The notes beneath the pieces were generated by a model that was not told where the DNA came from, made no database searches, and saw nothing but the letters and a program-made list of their open reading frames with translations. From Candidatus Pacearchaeota archaeon (GTDB lineage Archaea; Nanobdellota; Nanobdellia; Pacearchaeales; GW2011-AR1): 51,436 nucleotides of DNA. The DNA lies in contig JAGLWM010000006.1 in NCBI GenBank assembly GCA_023133415.1, positions 1-51,436 on the forward strand. Reading direction: 5' to 3'. This document shows positions 8,649 through 16,313 of the stretch, in pieces. Every line of letters starts with the position of its first letter. Within the stretch, counting starts at the first letter, position 1. Both the position numbers and the translations under genes were made by a program.

Positions 8649-9899
8649 ATGAAAAAAGTTTTAATAATTGGAATAGTATTTCTTATGGTTGTTGTAGTTA
8701 CAGCAACAGCAGTATTATTTCTTTCTCCCTATCAACCAGACCAGCCCCCATTAGCAGATGATGCTGGTTCAACACAACAGGGAATTCAACAGGTAGTAAA
8801 TGCTAATAATCAATTTGCTTTTGAACTCTATTCGGAATTAAATAAAGCTGAAAATGGTAATATTTTTTATTCTCCTTATAGCATTTCTACTGCTTTCGCA
8901 ATGACTTATGAGGGCGCAAGGGGACAAACAGCAAATGAAATGAAATCTGTTTTTCATTTTCCGGAAAATAATATCTTAAGACTAAATTTTGCTGCAATTT
9001 ATAATGAAATAAATAAAGGAACTAAAACTTATGAATTAAGGACAGGGAATGCTTTATGGGTTCAGCAAGATTATCCTTTTCTTGAAGATTACACAAGCAG
9101 GGTTGAAAAATACTATGGGGGGAAAGTAGCAAATTTAGATTTTGTTTCTGAAACTGAAAAATCAAGACAGACAATTAACGCATTTATTGAAGAACAAACT
9201 AACAATAAAATTAAAGATTTAATCCCTAAAGGCGTTCTTAATGCCATGACAAAACTTGTTCTTACGAACGCGATTTATTTTAAGGGAACTTGGGAATGGG
9301 AATTTGATAAATCTGATACTCGCGAACAAGATTTTAAAATTACAGAAAACGATATTGTCCAAGTCCCAATAATGTTCATGGATCCTGACAAAGCAACTTT
9401 TAATTATGCTGATATTGGAGATTTACAAATCTTAGAGCTACCCTACAAAGGTGAAGAAATTTCTATGTTAATCTTATTACCAACAGAAAATCTTGAAAGT
9501 ATAGAATCAACATTAACCATAGAAAAACTTAATGAATACAAATCACAAATGCAGGAAACAAAATTAGATGCAATCTATTTACCTAAATTTGAATTTGATT
9601 CAAAATACTTTATGAAAGAGACATTAAGCGTTTTGGGAATGCCAATCGCTTTCGGCAACGCAGACTTTTCTGGAATGACGGGGAACAAAGACTTATTTAT
9701 TAGCCAAGTAATCCATCAGGCTTATGTTAAAGTTGATGAAAAAGGGACAGAAGCCGCTGCTGTAACTGCTGTTATAATGGAGAAATTTATAGCAATGCCA
9801 AGAAATATCTTTAGAGCAGACCATCCATTTATCTTTATAATTCAGGAAAAAGAAACAGGAAATATTTTATTTATGGGAAGGGTTGTTGATCCTCGATAA
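8649..9899 (+). CDS. Serpin-family serine protease inhibitor with N-terminal membrane anchor
   Basis: NIFYSPYSISTAFAMTYEGARGQTANEM, LTNAIYFKGTWEWEFD, hinge VDEKGTEAAAVTAVIM, FRADHPFIFIIQEKETGNILFMGRVVDP. Confidence 0.95.
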   Translation: MKKVLIIGIVFLMVVVVTATAVLFLSPYQPDQPPLADDAGSTQQGIQQVVNANNQFAFELYSELNKAENGNIFYSPYSISTAFAMTYEGARGQTANEMKSVFHFPENNILRLNFAAIYNEINKGTKTYELRTGNALWVQQDYPFLEDYTSRVEKYYGGKVANLDFVSETEKSRQTINAFIEEQTNNKIKDLIPKGVLNAMTKLVLTNAIYFKGTWEWEFDKSDTREQDFKITENDIVQVPIMFMDPDKATFNYADIGDLQILELPYKGEEISMLILLPTENLESIESTLTIEKLNEYKSQMQETKLDAIYLPKFEFDSKYFMKETLSVLGMPIAFGNADFSGMTGNKDLFISQVIHQAYVKVDEKGTEAAAVTAVIMEKFIAMPRNIFRADHPFIFIIQEKETGNILFMGRVVDPR

Positions 9900-9917
9900 A
9901 TTAAATCATAACAATAC

Positions 9918-10490
9918 TCAAAAAATCCTAATAAACCAATTCGGAAAAAATCCCGTATCCCCACAATGATAAACCTTATGAAAAATCTGATTCCAAATTA
10001 AATCAACTTCCATCTCATCCCGAATCCAATTATTCTCTTTCCCCAAAACTAACTGCCCCGGTTTAAATTTCATCGGCCTAAATCCAAAACACTCTTCAAA
10101 AATATCAATACCCTCATTAAAATATTCCTCACCTCTAAAAACTTCAAACTCACGATACGTATGATAAACCCCATGCATCTCTAATTTCTTTTCTCTCTTT
10201 AAAATCTCATTACACCATTCCTCATCAATAGAAACATTTTCAAATTTCGGAATCACATAATAAACATCTGCCAACTCCATCAAATCCTCCTCACAAAAAA
10301 CATTAGGTGAAACGTCATCAAGTTGACTAGGTAGAACCAATCTAATAAAAAACAAACCAACAATCAAAATAGCAACAGTTACACAAGCCGCGCGAAAACA
10401 TGCCCCAGTACTCCGCAATTGGGGGTATGCAAAACTGCGAAGCGCAACATTCCACCTACTACCTACTCCCTCGCGAAGCCACCATTTCAT
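9918..10490 (-). CDS. DUF2334/polysaccharide-deacetylase-like protein with TM segment (start uncertain)
   Basis: LEMHGVYHTYREFEVF...EGIDIFEECFGFRPMKFKPGQLVLG; N-terminal ~35 codons derive from repeat-like sequence. Confidence 0.5.
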   Translation of the reverse strand: MKWWLREGVGSRWNVALRSFAYPQLRSTGACFRAACVTVAILIVGLFFIRLVLPSQLDDVSPNVFCEEDLMELADVYYVIPKFENVSIDEEWCNEILKREKKLEMHGVYHTYREFEVFRGEEYFNEGIDIFEECFGFRPMKFKPGQLVLGKENNWIRDEMEVDLIWNQIFHKVYHCGDTGFFPNWFIRIF

Positions 10491-10540
10491 AAAAAAACCA
10501 AATCACCAAACTTTTAAAATCCTTTTAACTAGCTAATTTT

Positions 10541-11110
10541 ATGGAAAACGCCAATACTCAACATCCAACCATTTCAGAAACCACAGCTTTGGAAATAGAA
10601 ACCGAATTCGAAACAAACGAAACTCAAGCCCAAGAAAAAGTAGAAGCCGCACTCTTCATCGCCGGCAGATTCCTAACCCTCCAAGAGCTAATCATGCTGA
10701 CCGACATCAACCCAATCATGCTAAAATCAATTCTCCATAACCTCGAAAAAAAATATTCTCACGGCACGCTCCGAATCATCCGAAGAGACGAATCTTACAA
10801 AATGGACATCGCAGAAAAATACCACTATCTTATTAATAAACTCGCAACAGGATCGACCGAATTCACAAAAGCCGAACAAGAAACTCTCGCAATCATCGCC
10901 TACAAACAACCAATAAAGCAGTCCGTCGTAATCAAAATCCGTGGCAACAAATCATATGAACACATCAAAAAGTTTCGTCAACTCGGACTCGTCATGACAA
11001 AACGCGAAGGCCACACCCTAACACTCTCCCTCTCCGAAGAATTTTACGAATACTTCAATGTAACCAAATCTAACAGCCAACAACAAAATAAAGAGAACCA
11101 AATTAAATGA
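10541..11110 (+). CDS. scpB: Segregation and condensation protein B
   Basis: EKVEAALFIAGRFLTLQEL...AEQETLAIIAYKQPIKQSVVIKIRG...LGLVMTKREGHTLTLSLSEEFYEYF. Confidence 0.85.
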   Translation: MENANTQHPTISETTALEIETEFETNETQAQEKVEAALFIAGRFLTLQELIMLTDINPIMLKSILHNLEKKYSHGTLRIIRRDESYKMDIAEKYHYLINKLATGSTEFTKAEQETLAIIAYKQPIKQSVVIKIRGNKSYEHIKKFRQLGLVMTKREGHTLTLSLSEEFYEYFNVTKSNSQQQNKENQIK

Positions 11111-11138
11111 AATTAGCAAAGTTGCCCAAGTCGTACCA

Positions 11139-11166
11139 CCAACTACCAACTACCAACTACCAACTA
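11139..11166 (+). repeat. Perfect heptamer tandem repeat (CCAACTA)x4
   Basis: Direct reading. Confidence 0.95.
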
Positions 11167-11180
11167 CAAGATTATTAAAA

Positions 11181-12413
11181 ATGGAATTTTTAACAATCCT
11201 ATATCTAACCTATACATTCATCGCATTTTACTTCCTAATGATCTACATTTTAGTCTACACCCAAAACCGGAAACAAATCTACGAAACAATTTCCCCAGAC
11301 AAAACAAGATCCCTATCAATCATCATCCCCTGTTTCAACGCAGAAGAAAACATCGCAAAAACCATCCAAGCACACCTAAATTCAGACTACAAAGGACTAA
11401 AAAAAATAATAGTAGTAGACGACTGCTCAACCGACAATTCTGCTACCATAATAAAACAACTCGCCAAAAAACACAAAAAAGTAATGTATGTAAAGACACC
11501 AAAAAACACAGGCAACGCAGCAGGCGCAAAAAACTACGGAAGTAAATTCGTAAAAACGAAGCTAATAGGATTCAGCGACGACGATTCTATGCCAAAGAAA
11601 AATGCAGTCTCAAAAATGGTAGGATTCTTCAACGACGAAAAAGTCGGAGCCGTGACATCTCGAGTCCTCATCAAAGGCAAGCAAAACTTCCTAACAAAAT
11701 CCCAAGCAATCGAATACAAAATTATCGCCTTCACTCGAAAACTCCTAGGATTCCTAGAATCAATCTACGTCACAAATGGACCCCTTAGTATTTACAGGAA
11801 AAAAGCATTCGATCAAGTCGGCGGCTTCGACCAAAAAAATCTAACCGAAGACATAGAGATAACATGGCACTTCGTATCAAAAGGCTGGAAAGTTCACATG
11901 GTAATCCCAGCAATAGTCTACACTTATCCTCCCACAACAATCAAGTCATGGTTTCATCAAAGAATCCGTTGGAACGTAGGCGGAATCCAAACAGTAGCAA
12001 AATACAGAAAAAAATTCTTCCAATGTGGAATGCTGGGATTATTCATCATGCCCTTCTTTATCCTCTCATGGTTTCTCGGAATCACCGGACTTTTCTTCTT
12101 AGCATACCGTTTCACAAAACACATCATGGTTAAATATCTCGTAGCAAAATATTCCGTAGCAGCAAATGTAGCCCTCATCACAATGAACGATATATCTCTA
12201 AACCCAAGCATCCTCTTCTTCTTCGGAATGCTCCTCTTTGCCCTCGGCCTAATCTATACAATCACCGCCCTCACCTACTCAAAAGAATCAGGAAAATTAA
12301 TCGGCCACAAAATCCGCGACATATTTATATATTCAATTTTCTATCTTCTCATGTACCCTCCACTATTAATAGTATCATTCTACAAGTACATGCGAGGCTA
12401 CAATACATGGTAA
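11181..12413 (+). CDS. Membrane glycosyltransferase, family 2
   Basis: SIIIPCFNAEENIAKTIQAHL, IIVVDDCSTDNS, IGFSDDDSMP, TEDIEITWHFVSKGWKVHMV, HQRIRWNVGG. Confidence 0.92.
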   Translation: MEFLTILYLTYTFIAFYFLMIYILVYTQNRKQIYETISPDKTRSLSIIIPCFNAEENIAKTIQAHLNSDYKGLKKIIVVDDCSTDNSATIIKQLAKKHKKVMYVKTPKNTGNAAGAKNYGSKFVKTKLIGFSDDDSMPKKNAVSKMVGFFNDEKVGAVTSRVLIKGKQNFLTKSQAIEYKIIAFTRKLLGFLESIYVTNGPLSIYRKKAFDQVGGFDQKNLTEDIEITWHFVSKGWKVHMVIPAIVYTYPPTTIKSWFHQRIRWNVGGIQTVAKYRKKFFQCGMLGLFIMPFFILSWFLGITGLFFLAYRFTKHIMVKYLVAKYSVAANVALITMNDISLNPSILFFFGMLLFALGLIYTITALTYSKESGKLIGHKIRDIFIYSIFYLLMYPPLLIVSFYKYMRGYNTW

Positions 12414-12414
12414 A

Positions 12415-13065
12415 ATGTTAAAGTCAAAAAAACACGTATTTTGGGAAGCACTCATAATCACAATAGTAATATTTCTCGCCGGCCTTTTCTTGGGAATGCT
12501 AATCGAAACAAGCAACTCAAACAAAATCTCAAACCTTTACCTTCAATCCGAAATCAGCCTAACTGATGCTATGGCCTCATCCAGACTTTTCGAAGACACA
12601 AATCTAAATTGCGACGCAATAAAAAATAACAATATCAAGCTCGCAGACCAAATATACGAAGAAGCAAAACTCTTGGAGCAATATGAAGAAGTAGGAAAAC
12701 TAACAGATAGTATGTTTTTTCTTCACAAAAAATACGATCTCTTACGAACACTCCTATGGACTTCAAACCAAAAATCCCTAAAAAGATGTAATAACTACAA
12801 TCTAGTTGTCTATCTTTACGAATATGAAACAGAAGACACAAAAATCAAAGCAATACAAAATGTCTGGTCAAAAATGCTCTTAGATATCAAAGAACAAAAC
12901 TACGACATCTTACTTCTTCCAATCGCAGCCGACCAAAATTTAACCTCACTAAATCTCCTAATGGAAGAACATCAAATTAAAAAGTTCCCAGCCCTCATAA
13001 TTAATAATGACGAAATCCTCTACGAGCTAAAAAACACAAGTTCAGTCTACCGCCTTCTAAACTAA
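12415..13065 (+). CDS. Hypothetical membrane-anchored protein, possible thioredoxin-like C-terminal part
   Basis: N-terminal TM; coupled to upstream glycosyltransferase. Confidence 0.65.
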   Translation: MLKSKKHVFWEALIITIVIFLAGLFLGMLIETSNSNKISNLYLQSEISLTDAMASSRLFEDTNLNCDAIKNNNIKLADQIYEEAKLLEQYEEVGKLTDSMFFLHKKYDLLRTLLWTSNQKSLKRCNNYNLVVYLYEYETEDTKIKAIQNVWSKMLLDIKEQNYDILLLPIAADQNLTSLNLLMEEHQIKKFPALIINNDEILYELKNTSSVYRLLN

Positions 13066-13118
13066 CGTATATACCCAACCACATATTTCTTTAAAAAATA
13101 AAATTTCCTATCTTAATC

Positions 13119-13217
13119 ATGGAACTAAATCAAAATGCAGTTTTGGAATCTAAGTTTCTCTACTTGCGAGAAATTATGCCCTCATCAGAGGGTACTCCGG
13201 CGGAGCACCTTTTCTAA
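13119..13217 (+). CDS. Short upstream ORF (32 aa) overlapping a hairpin cluster
   Basis: ATG 13119 to TAA 13217: MELNQNAVLESKFLYLREIMPSSEGTPAEHLF*. Ends just before the MBF1-like gene. Confidence 0.3.
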   Translation: MELNQNAVLESKFLYLREIMPSSEGTPAEHLF

Positions 13218-13230
13218 AGAGAAAGAAATC

Positions 13231-14010
13231 ATGGGAATCTGCATAATATGTAAAAAATCTTCCGAAGAAACAAAACTCTACCCGGGAATCCTAGAAGCCG
13301 AAATAATCAACATTTGCGAAGAATGTGCCGAAGATCAAAAAATTCCAATCATCAAAAAACCCTCCGAATCCCAGCTAAACCAAGCAGACAAAACCTACTC
13401 CGTTAGAGAACGTCTCGACAGAATGGCAGGACGGCGTGACATAACTCAAATTTCCAACGACCAAATCACAACCCAACGAAATCTCGCAAAACTCAAAATG
13501 CCAAAACCAAAACAACACCATCCAGATGTCTTAGACAACTACTATTGGACGCTAAATATGGCAAGACGACGAGCCAAAATGACGATATCCCAACTCGCAA
13601 AAAAAATAGACACAACACCCTACATAATCCAAGATATAGAAAAAGGCATCCTTTCAAAAGATTTCAAAGAAATATTCCTAAAACTCGAAGCCCTCTTCGG
13701 AATCAAACTTCTAAAGACTCACAAACCCCAAATCAATTTCACAAGAAAACATCGTAATCAAGAACAAGAAATATTGAAAGCGGTAGAGGAAAAAATGAAA
13801 AATCCAGAAGGCACACTAGAAGAAGACGAAGAAATAGAGGCAATCCATGAAAAAATAGAACGCGAGGAGATAAGGCTCTCAAAAAGAGAAGATTTACAAA
13901 ACATAACATTAAACGATCTAGTCGACAGAAAAAGAACGCGAGAAAAACGAAAACTTCAAGCAAAACAAAACGAAATGCTCGGCGATGACATAGATATTAA
14001 AGAACTCTAA
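13231..14010 (+). CDS. MBF1-like zinc-ribbon/HTH transcription factor
   Basis: MGICIICKKSS...CEECAED; HTH YYWTLNMARRRAKMTISQLAKKIDTTPYIIQDIEKGILSKDFKEIFLKLEALFGIKL. Confidence 0.8.
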   Translation: MGICIICKKSSEETKLYPGILEAEIINICEECAEDQKIPIIKKPSESQLNQADKTYSVRERLDRMAGRRDITQISNDQITTQRNLAKLKMPKPKQHHPDVLDNYYWTLNMARRRAKMTISQLAKKIDTTPYIIQDIEKGILSKDFKEIFLKLEALFGIKLLKTHKPQINFTRKHRNQEQEILKAVEEKMKNPEGTLEEDEEIEAIHEKIEREEIRLSKREDLQNITLNDLVDRKRTREKRKLQAKQNEMLGDDIDIKEL

Positions 14011-14066
14011 AAAACCTTTATCAAAACCAAAATATGAAACAACAATGTTACTATTCTCCCGACTAG

Positions 14067-14087
14067 CTGACAACTGATTACTGACAG
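14067..14087 (+). repeat. Heptamer repeat, 3 units
   Basis: CTGACAA CTGATTA CTGACAG. Confidence 0.7.
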
Positions 14088-14108
14088 CGAAGCGTACTGC
14101 AGGCGAAG

Positions 14109-14735
14109 TTATCCAAGATAACGAAGCCTACCCGGACGCGGCTCATAAACCAATCCCTCTTCCAACAATTTCTTAACCTCACCCTCAATCGCCTCAGGAC
14201 TAGCCTCAACATCCATAACCAAAACATCCCTGTCAATCCCACCATCACTTTCCTTTTCCTTAATCTTATCCAAAATCTGATTCTTCAAACTATTATCCCC
14301 TTTCTCATCAACAACCAAATCCTTCCGAGCATTCTGAATCTCCAACTTCCGAACCAACAGCCACCGAGCATCAACCTTCTTCACAATCTCCGGAATCATA
14401 TAAATCTCCCCGTTCCATTCCCTCATATTCCCAATAATCTGCAAAGTTTCCCCCTGCATAATATTTTTCACTCGATCAATATCCTCACCAAAAACCTTCA
14501 ACTTCAACTGCCCCGAAGCATCATCCACGGTCAAAGAAGCAAAACTCTTCTCACCCTCCTGCACAAACTTATCAACACAATTAGCCAACAAATTAACCCG
14601 CACAACCTTCCTATCTCCCAACTCCAAAAACAGAAATTTCCCCTCATTCATCATCGGCACACCCTTCAGAATATCACCAATTCGCAACTTATACGCAACA
14701 TTTCTTTTCCGAATCTCACCCGTATTTTCAACCAT
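14109..14735 (-). CDS. RPA-like single-stranded DNA-binding protein (OB fold plus C-terminal wHTH)
   Basis: RNVAYKLRIGDILKG...FLELGDRKVVRVNLLANCVDKF...SFASLTVDDASGQLKLKVFGEDI...ETLQIIGNMREWNGEIYMIPEIVKKV. Confidence 0.8.
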   Translation of the reverse strand: MVENTGEIRKRNVAYKLRIGDILKGVPMMNEGKFLFLELGDRKVVRVNLLANCVDKFVQEGEKSFASLTVDDASGQLKLKVFGEDIDRVKNIMQGETLQIIGNMREWNGEIYMIPEIVKKVDARWLLVRKLEIQNARKDLVVDEKGDNSLKNQILDKIKEKESDGGIDRDVLVMDVEASPEAIEGEVKKLLEEGLVYEPRPGRLRYLG

Positions 14736-14766
14736 ATTTGGAAATGTTAATATGACTTTATAAGGA

Positions 14767-14886
14767 TTATTGGGATTGAGTTGATGAGTTGCTTTCCATC
14801 GCCTCTAATCGCTGAATAGAAGTCTCCAAATAATCTTTCTCAATATCTATCCCAACATATTTCCGCCCAAGCTCGACACAAACAAC
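14767..14886 (-). pseudogene. C-terminal remnant of a beta-class amino-methyltransferase
   Basis: Minus-strand reading after an in-frame TAG: VVCVELGRKYVGIDIEKDYLETSIQRLEAMESNSSTQSQ*, the usual LGRxYxGIDI..Y......RL terminal segment. Confidence 0.65.
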
Positions 14887-14892
14887 CTAAAC

Positions 14893-15054
14893 TTAAATAT
14901 TTCTAATCTTTGAATCCCAAGTGACCATCCATTCAATGTCGTTTAAATTAAACCCTTTCTCTATAAGCCAAGGCTCATAATCCCCAAATTTTCGATCCTC
15001 TACATCTCCCATATAAACACTCCCATCACAGTAATTCAAAATAATTATCCTCAT
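14893..15054 (-). CDS. Small hypothetical protein downstream of dpnI homologue
   Basis: MRIIILNYCDGSVYMGDVEDRKFGDYEPWLIEKGFNLNDIEWMVTWDSKIRNI; start set internally because the longer ORF overlaps dpnI. Confidence 0.5.
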   Translation of the reverse strand: MRIIILNYCDGSVYMGDVEDRKFGDYEPWLIEKGFNLNDIEWMVTWDSKIRNI

Positions 15055-15103
15055 AAATAAAGATAAAAAACATTCTTTATAATAATGATCCAAAACTATC
15101 CAG

Positions 15104-15874
15104 TTACAACAAAAACTCATATCTACCATTCCCACAGAAACTCAAAACCTTATTGTCTCTAAGCACTTGCAACTGCTGCCTAATCTTTGCATGTATATTA
15201 TTATTCATAGGATGCAATTCTTTCAAATATCTGTCATATTTGTAAATTTCCCTTAAATCAAATTTGTTATCTAATTCTTCAACACATTTCAAGACATCAC
15301 TAGCCCAGCCCCTAAACTCAGGTTTTTTAGAATTCATAAAAAACATTTTTTTCCAAACCTTATTTATTTTGTTTCTTTCTATAATCTTTTCATCTTTCAC
15401 AATTTGAATTTTTCCTTCTTCTGGAAGTCTATCTAGCAAAAAATTACAACCAACCCACCCAGCCCTTTTTGCATTCTTACTTAAGGGATTCCTTTTCTCT
15501 ATCATAGAAACACTAATAAAAAACTTAGGAATCAAAAACAAACTTTTAATAGTCCAATTAGCGTTCTCATAATTCATCAGAAAAAAATTCGGAGAACTAT
15601 CTCTAGAAATTATATTCATCATTGTATTATATTCTCCATCAACAACTTTTCTCTTAAACTCATTTTTAGAAGCCTTCAATTGAAATTCATTTTTACATTT
15701 CTCACAAAAGAAGTCACTTCCCTTTTGATTATTTGGAAAATCATCAACACCTTCATTCAAACAACACGGGCAATACATCTCACGACTAAACCAATTCTCA
15801 GTCAAAATTCTAGCAATTTGAGAATTGCTTTTATAATTTTGTAGAACCTCTTTTTGATACATTGACAAATCCAT
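15104..15874 (-). CDS. dpnI: DpnI-family methyl-directed restriction endonuclease
   Basis: YKSNSQIARILTENWFSREMYCPCCLNEGVDDFPNNQKGSDFFCEKCKNEFQLKASKNEF...YNTMMNIISRDSSPNFFLMNYE...NPLSKNAKRAGWVGCNFLLDRLPEEGKIQIVKD...IHAKIRQQLQVLRDNKVLSFCGNGRYEF; full length, including the C-terminal winged-helix part. Confidence 0.92.
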   Translation of the reverse strand: MDLSMYQKEVLQNYKSNSQIARILTENWFSREMYCPCCLNEGVDDFPNNQKGSDFFCEKCKNEFQLKASKNEFKRKVVDGEYNTMMNIISRDSSPNFFLMNYENANWTIKSLFLIPKFFISVSMIEKRNPLSKNAKRAGWVGCNFLLDRLPEEGKIQIVKDEKIIERNKINKVWKKMFFMNSKKPEFRGWASDVLKCVEELDNKFDLREIYKYDRYLKELHPMNNNIHAKIRQQLQVLRDNKVLSFCGNGRYEFLL

Positions 15875-15913
15875 ACCAATCTTTGTTAAACCTAATATAT
15901 AAGTTAAACGATT

Positions 15914-16135
15914 TCAAAAAAATAAAGTATAAACATTAACGAGATCTTCATTAACATCTGATAAAAATATTTTTTTAGGTTTATATTTTTTTATCAAATA
16001 AAATGCAACCGCACCTCCCCCAACAAAAGGCTCGAAATATCTATTAATTTTTTTAGGAAACAAAGGCCCCAATTGAGGCAAGAGTTGTCTTTTCCCCCCA
16101 GCCCACTTCACAATAGCCACATCTTTTTTCCCCAT
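15914..16135 (-). pseudogene. N-terminal fragment of Dam-type (alpha-class, GATC-type) adenine methyltransferase
   Basis: MGKKDVAIVKWAGGKRQLLPQLGPLFPKKINRYFEPFVGGGAVAFYLIKKYKPKKIFLSDVNEDLVNVYTLFF*; has FVGGGA motif I and SDVNEDLVNVY, then ends abruptly. Confidence 0.85.
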
Positions 16136-16209
16136 TCAGCAACAAATCAGAAAGTCTTTTTATACCTTCCCACAAGCGCGAACAAACCACAACCAACTCG
16201 CCAAACCCC

Positions 16210-16307
16210 CAGCGAAGCTGAACTTTTCCACAAACAAAGTTTGTGAACCTCTCCATCGACAAAGTCGATGAACCTTTCCAGAAAACCAAAGTTTTCTGAA
16301 CTTTTCC
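16210..16307. repeat. Array of four hairpins with conserved linker GAAC(C/T)T(T/C)TCC, directly 3' of mcm
   Basis: CAGC-gaa-GCTG | aacttttcc | ACAAAC-aaa-GTTTGT | gaacctctcc | ATCGAC-aaa-GTCGAT | gaacctttcc | AGAAAAC-caaa-GTTTTCT | gaacttttcc. Confidence 0.85.
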
Positions 16308-16313
16308 AAAAAA

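Noticed and set aside
16053-16289. 78-aa minus ORF MVFWKGSSTLSMERFTNF...
   Set aside because: Mostly a translation of the hairpin array and overlaps the Dam-like fragment in another frame.
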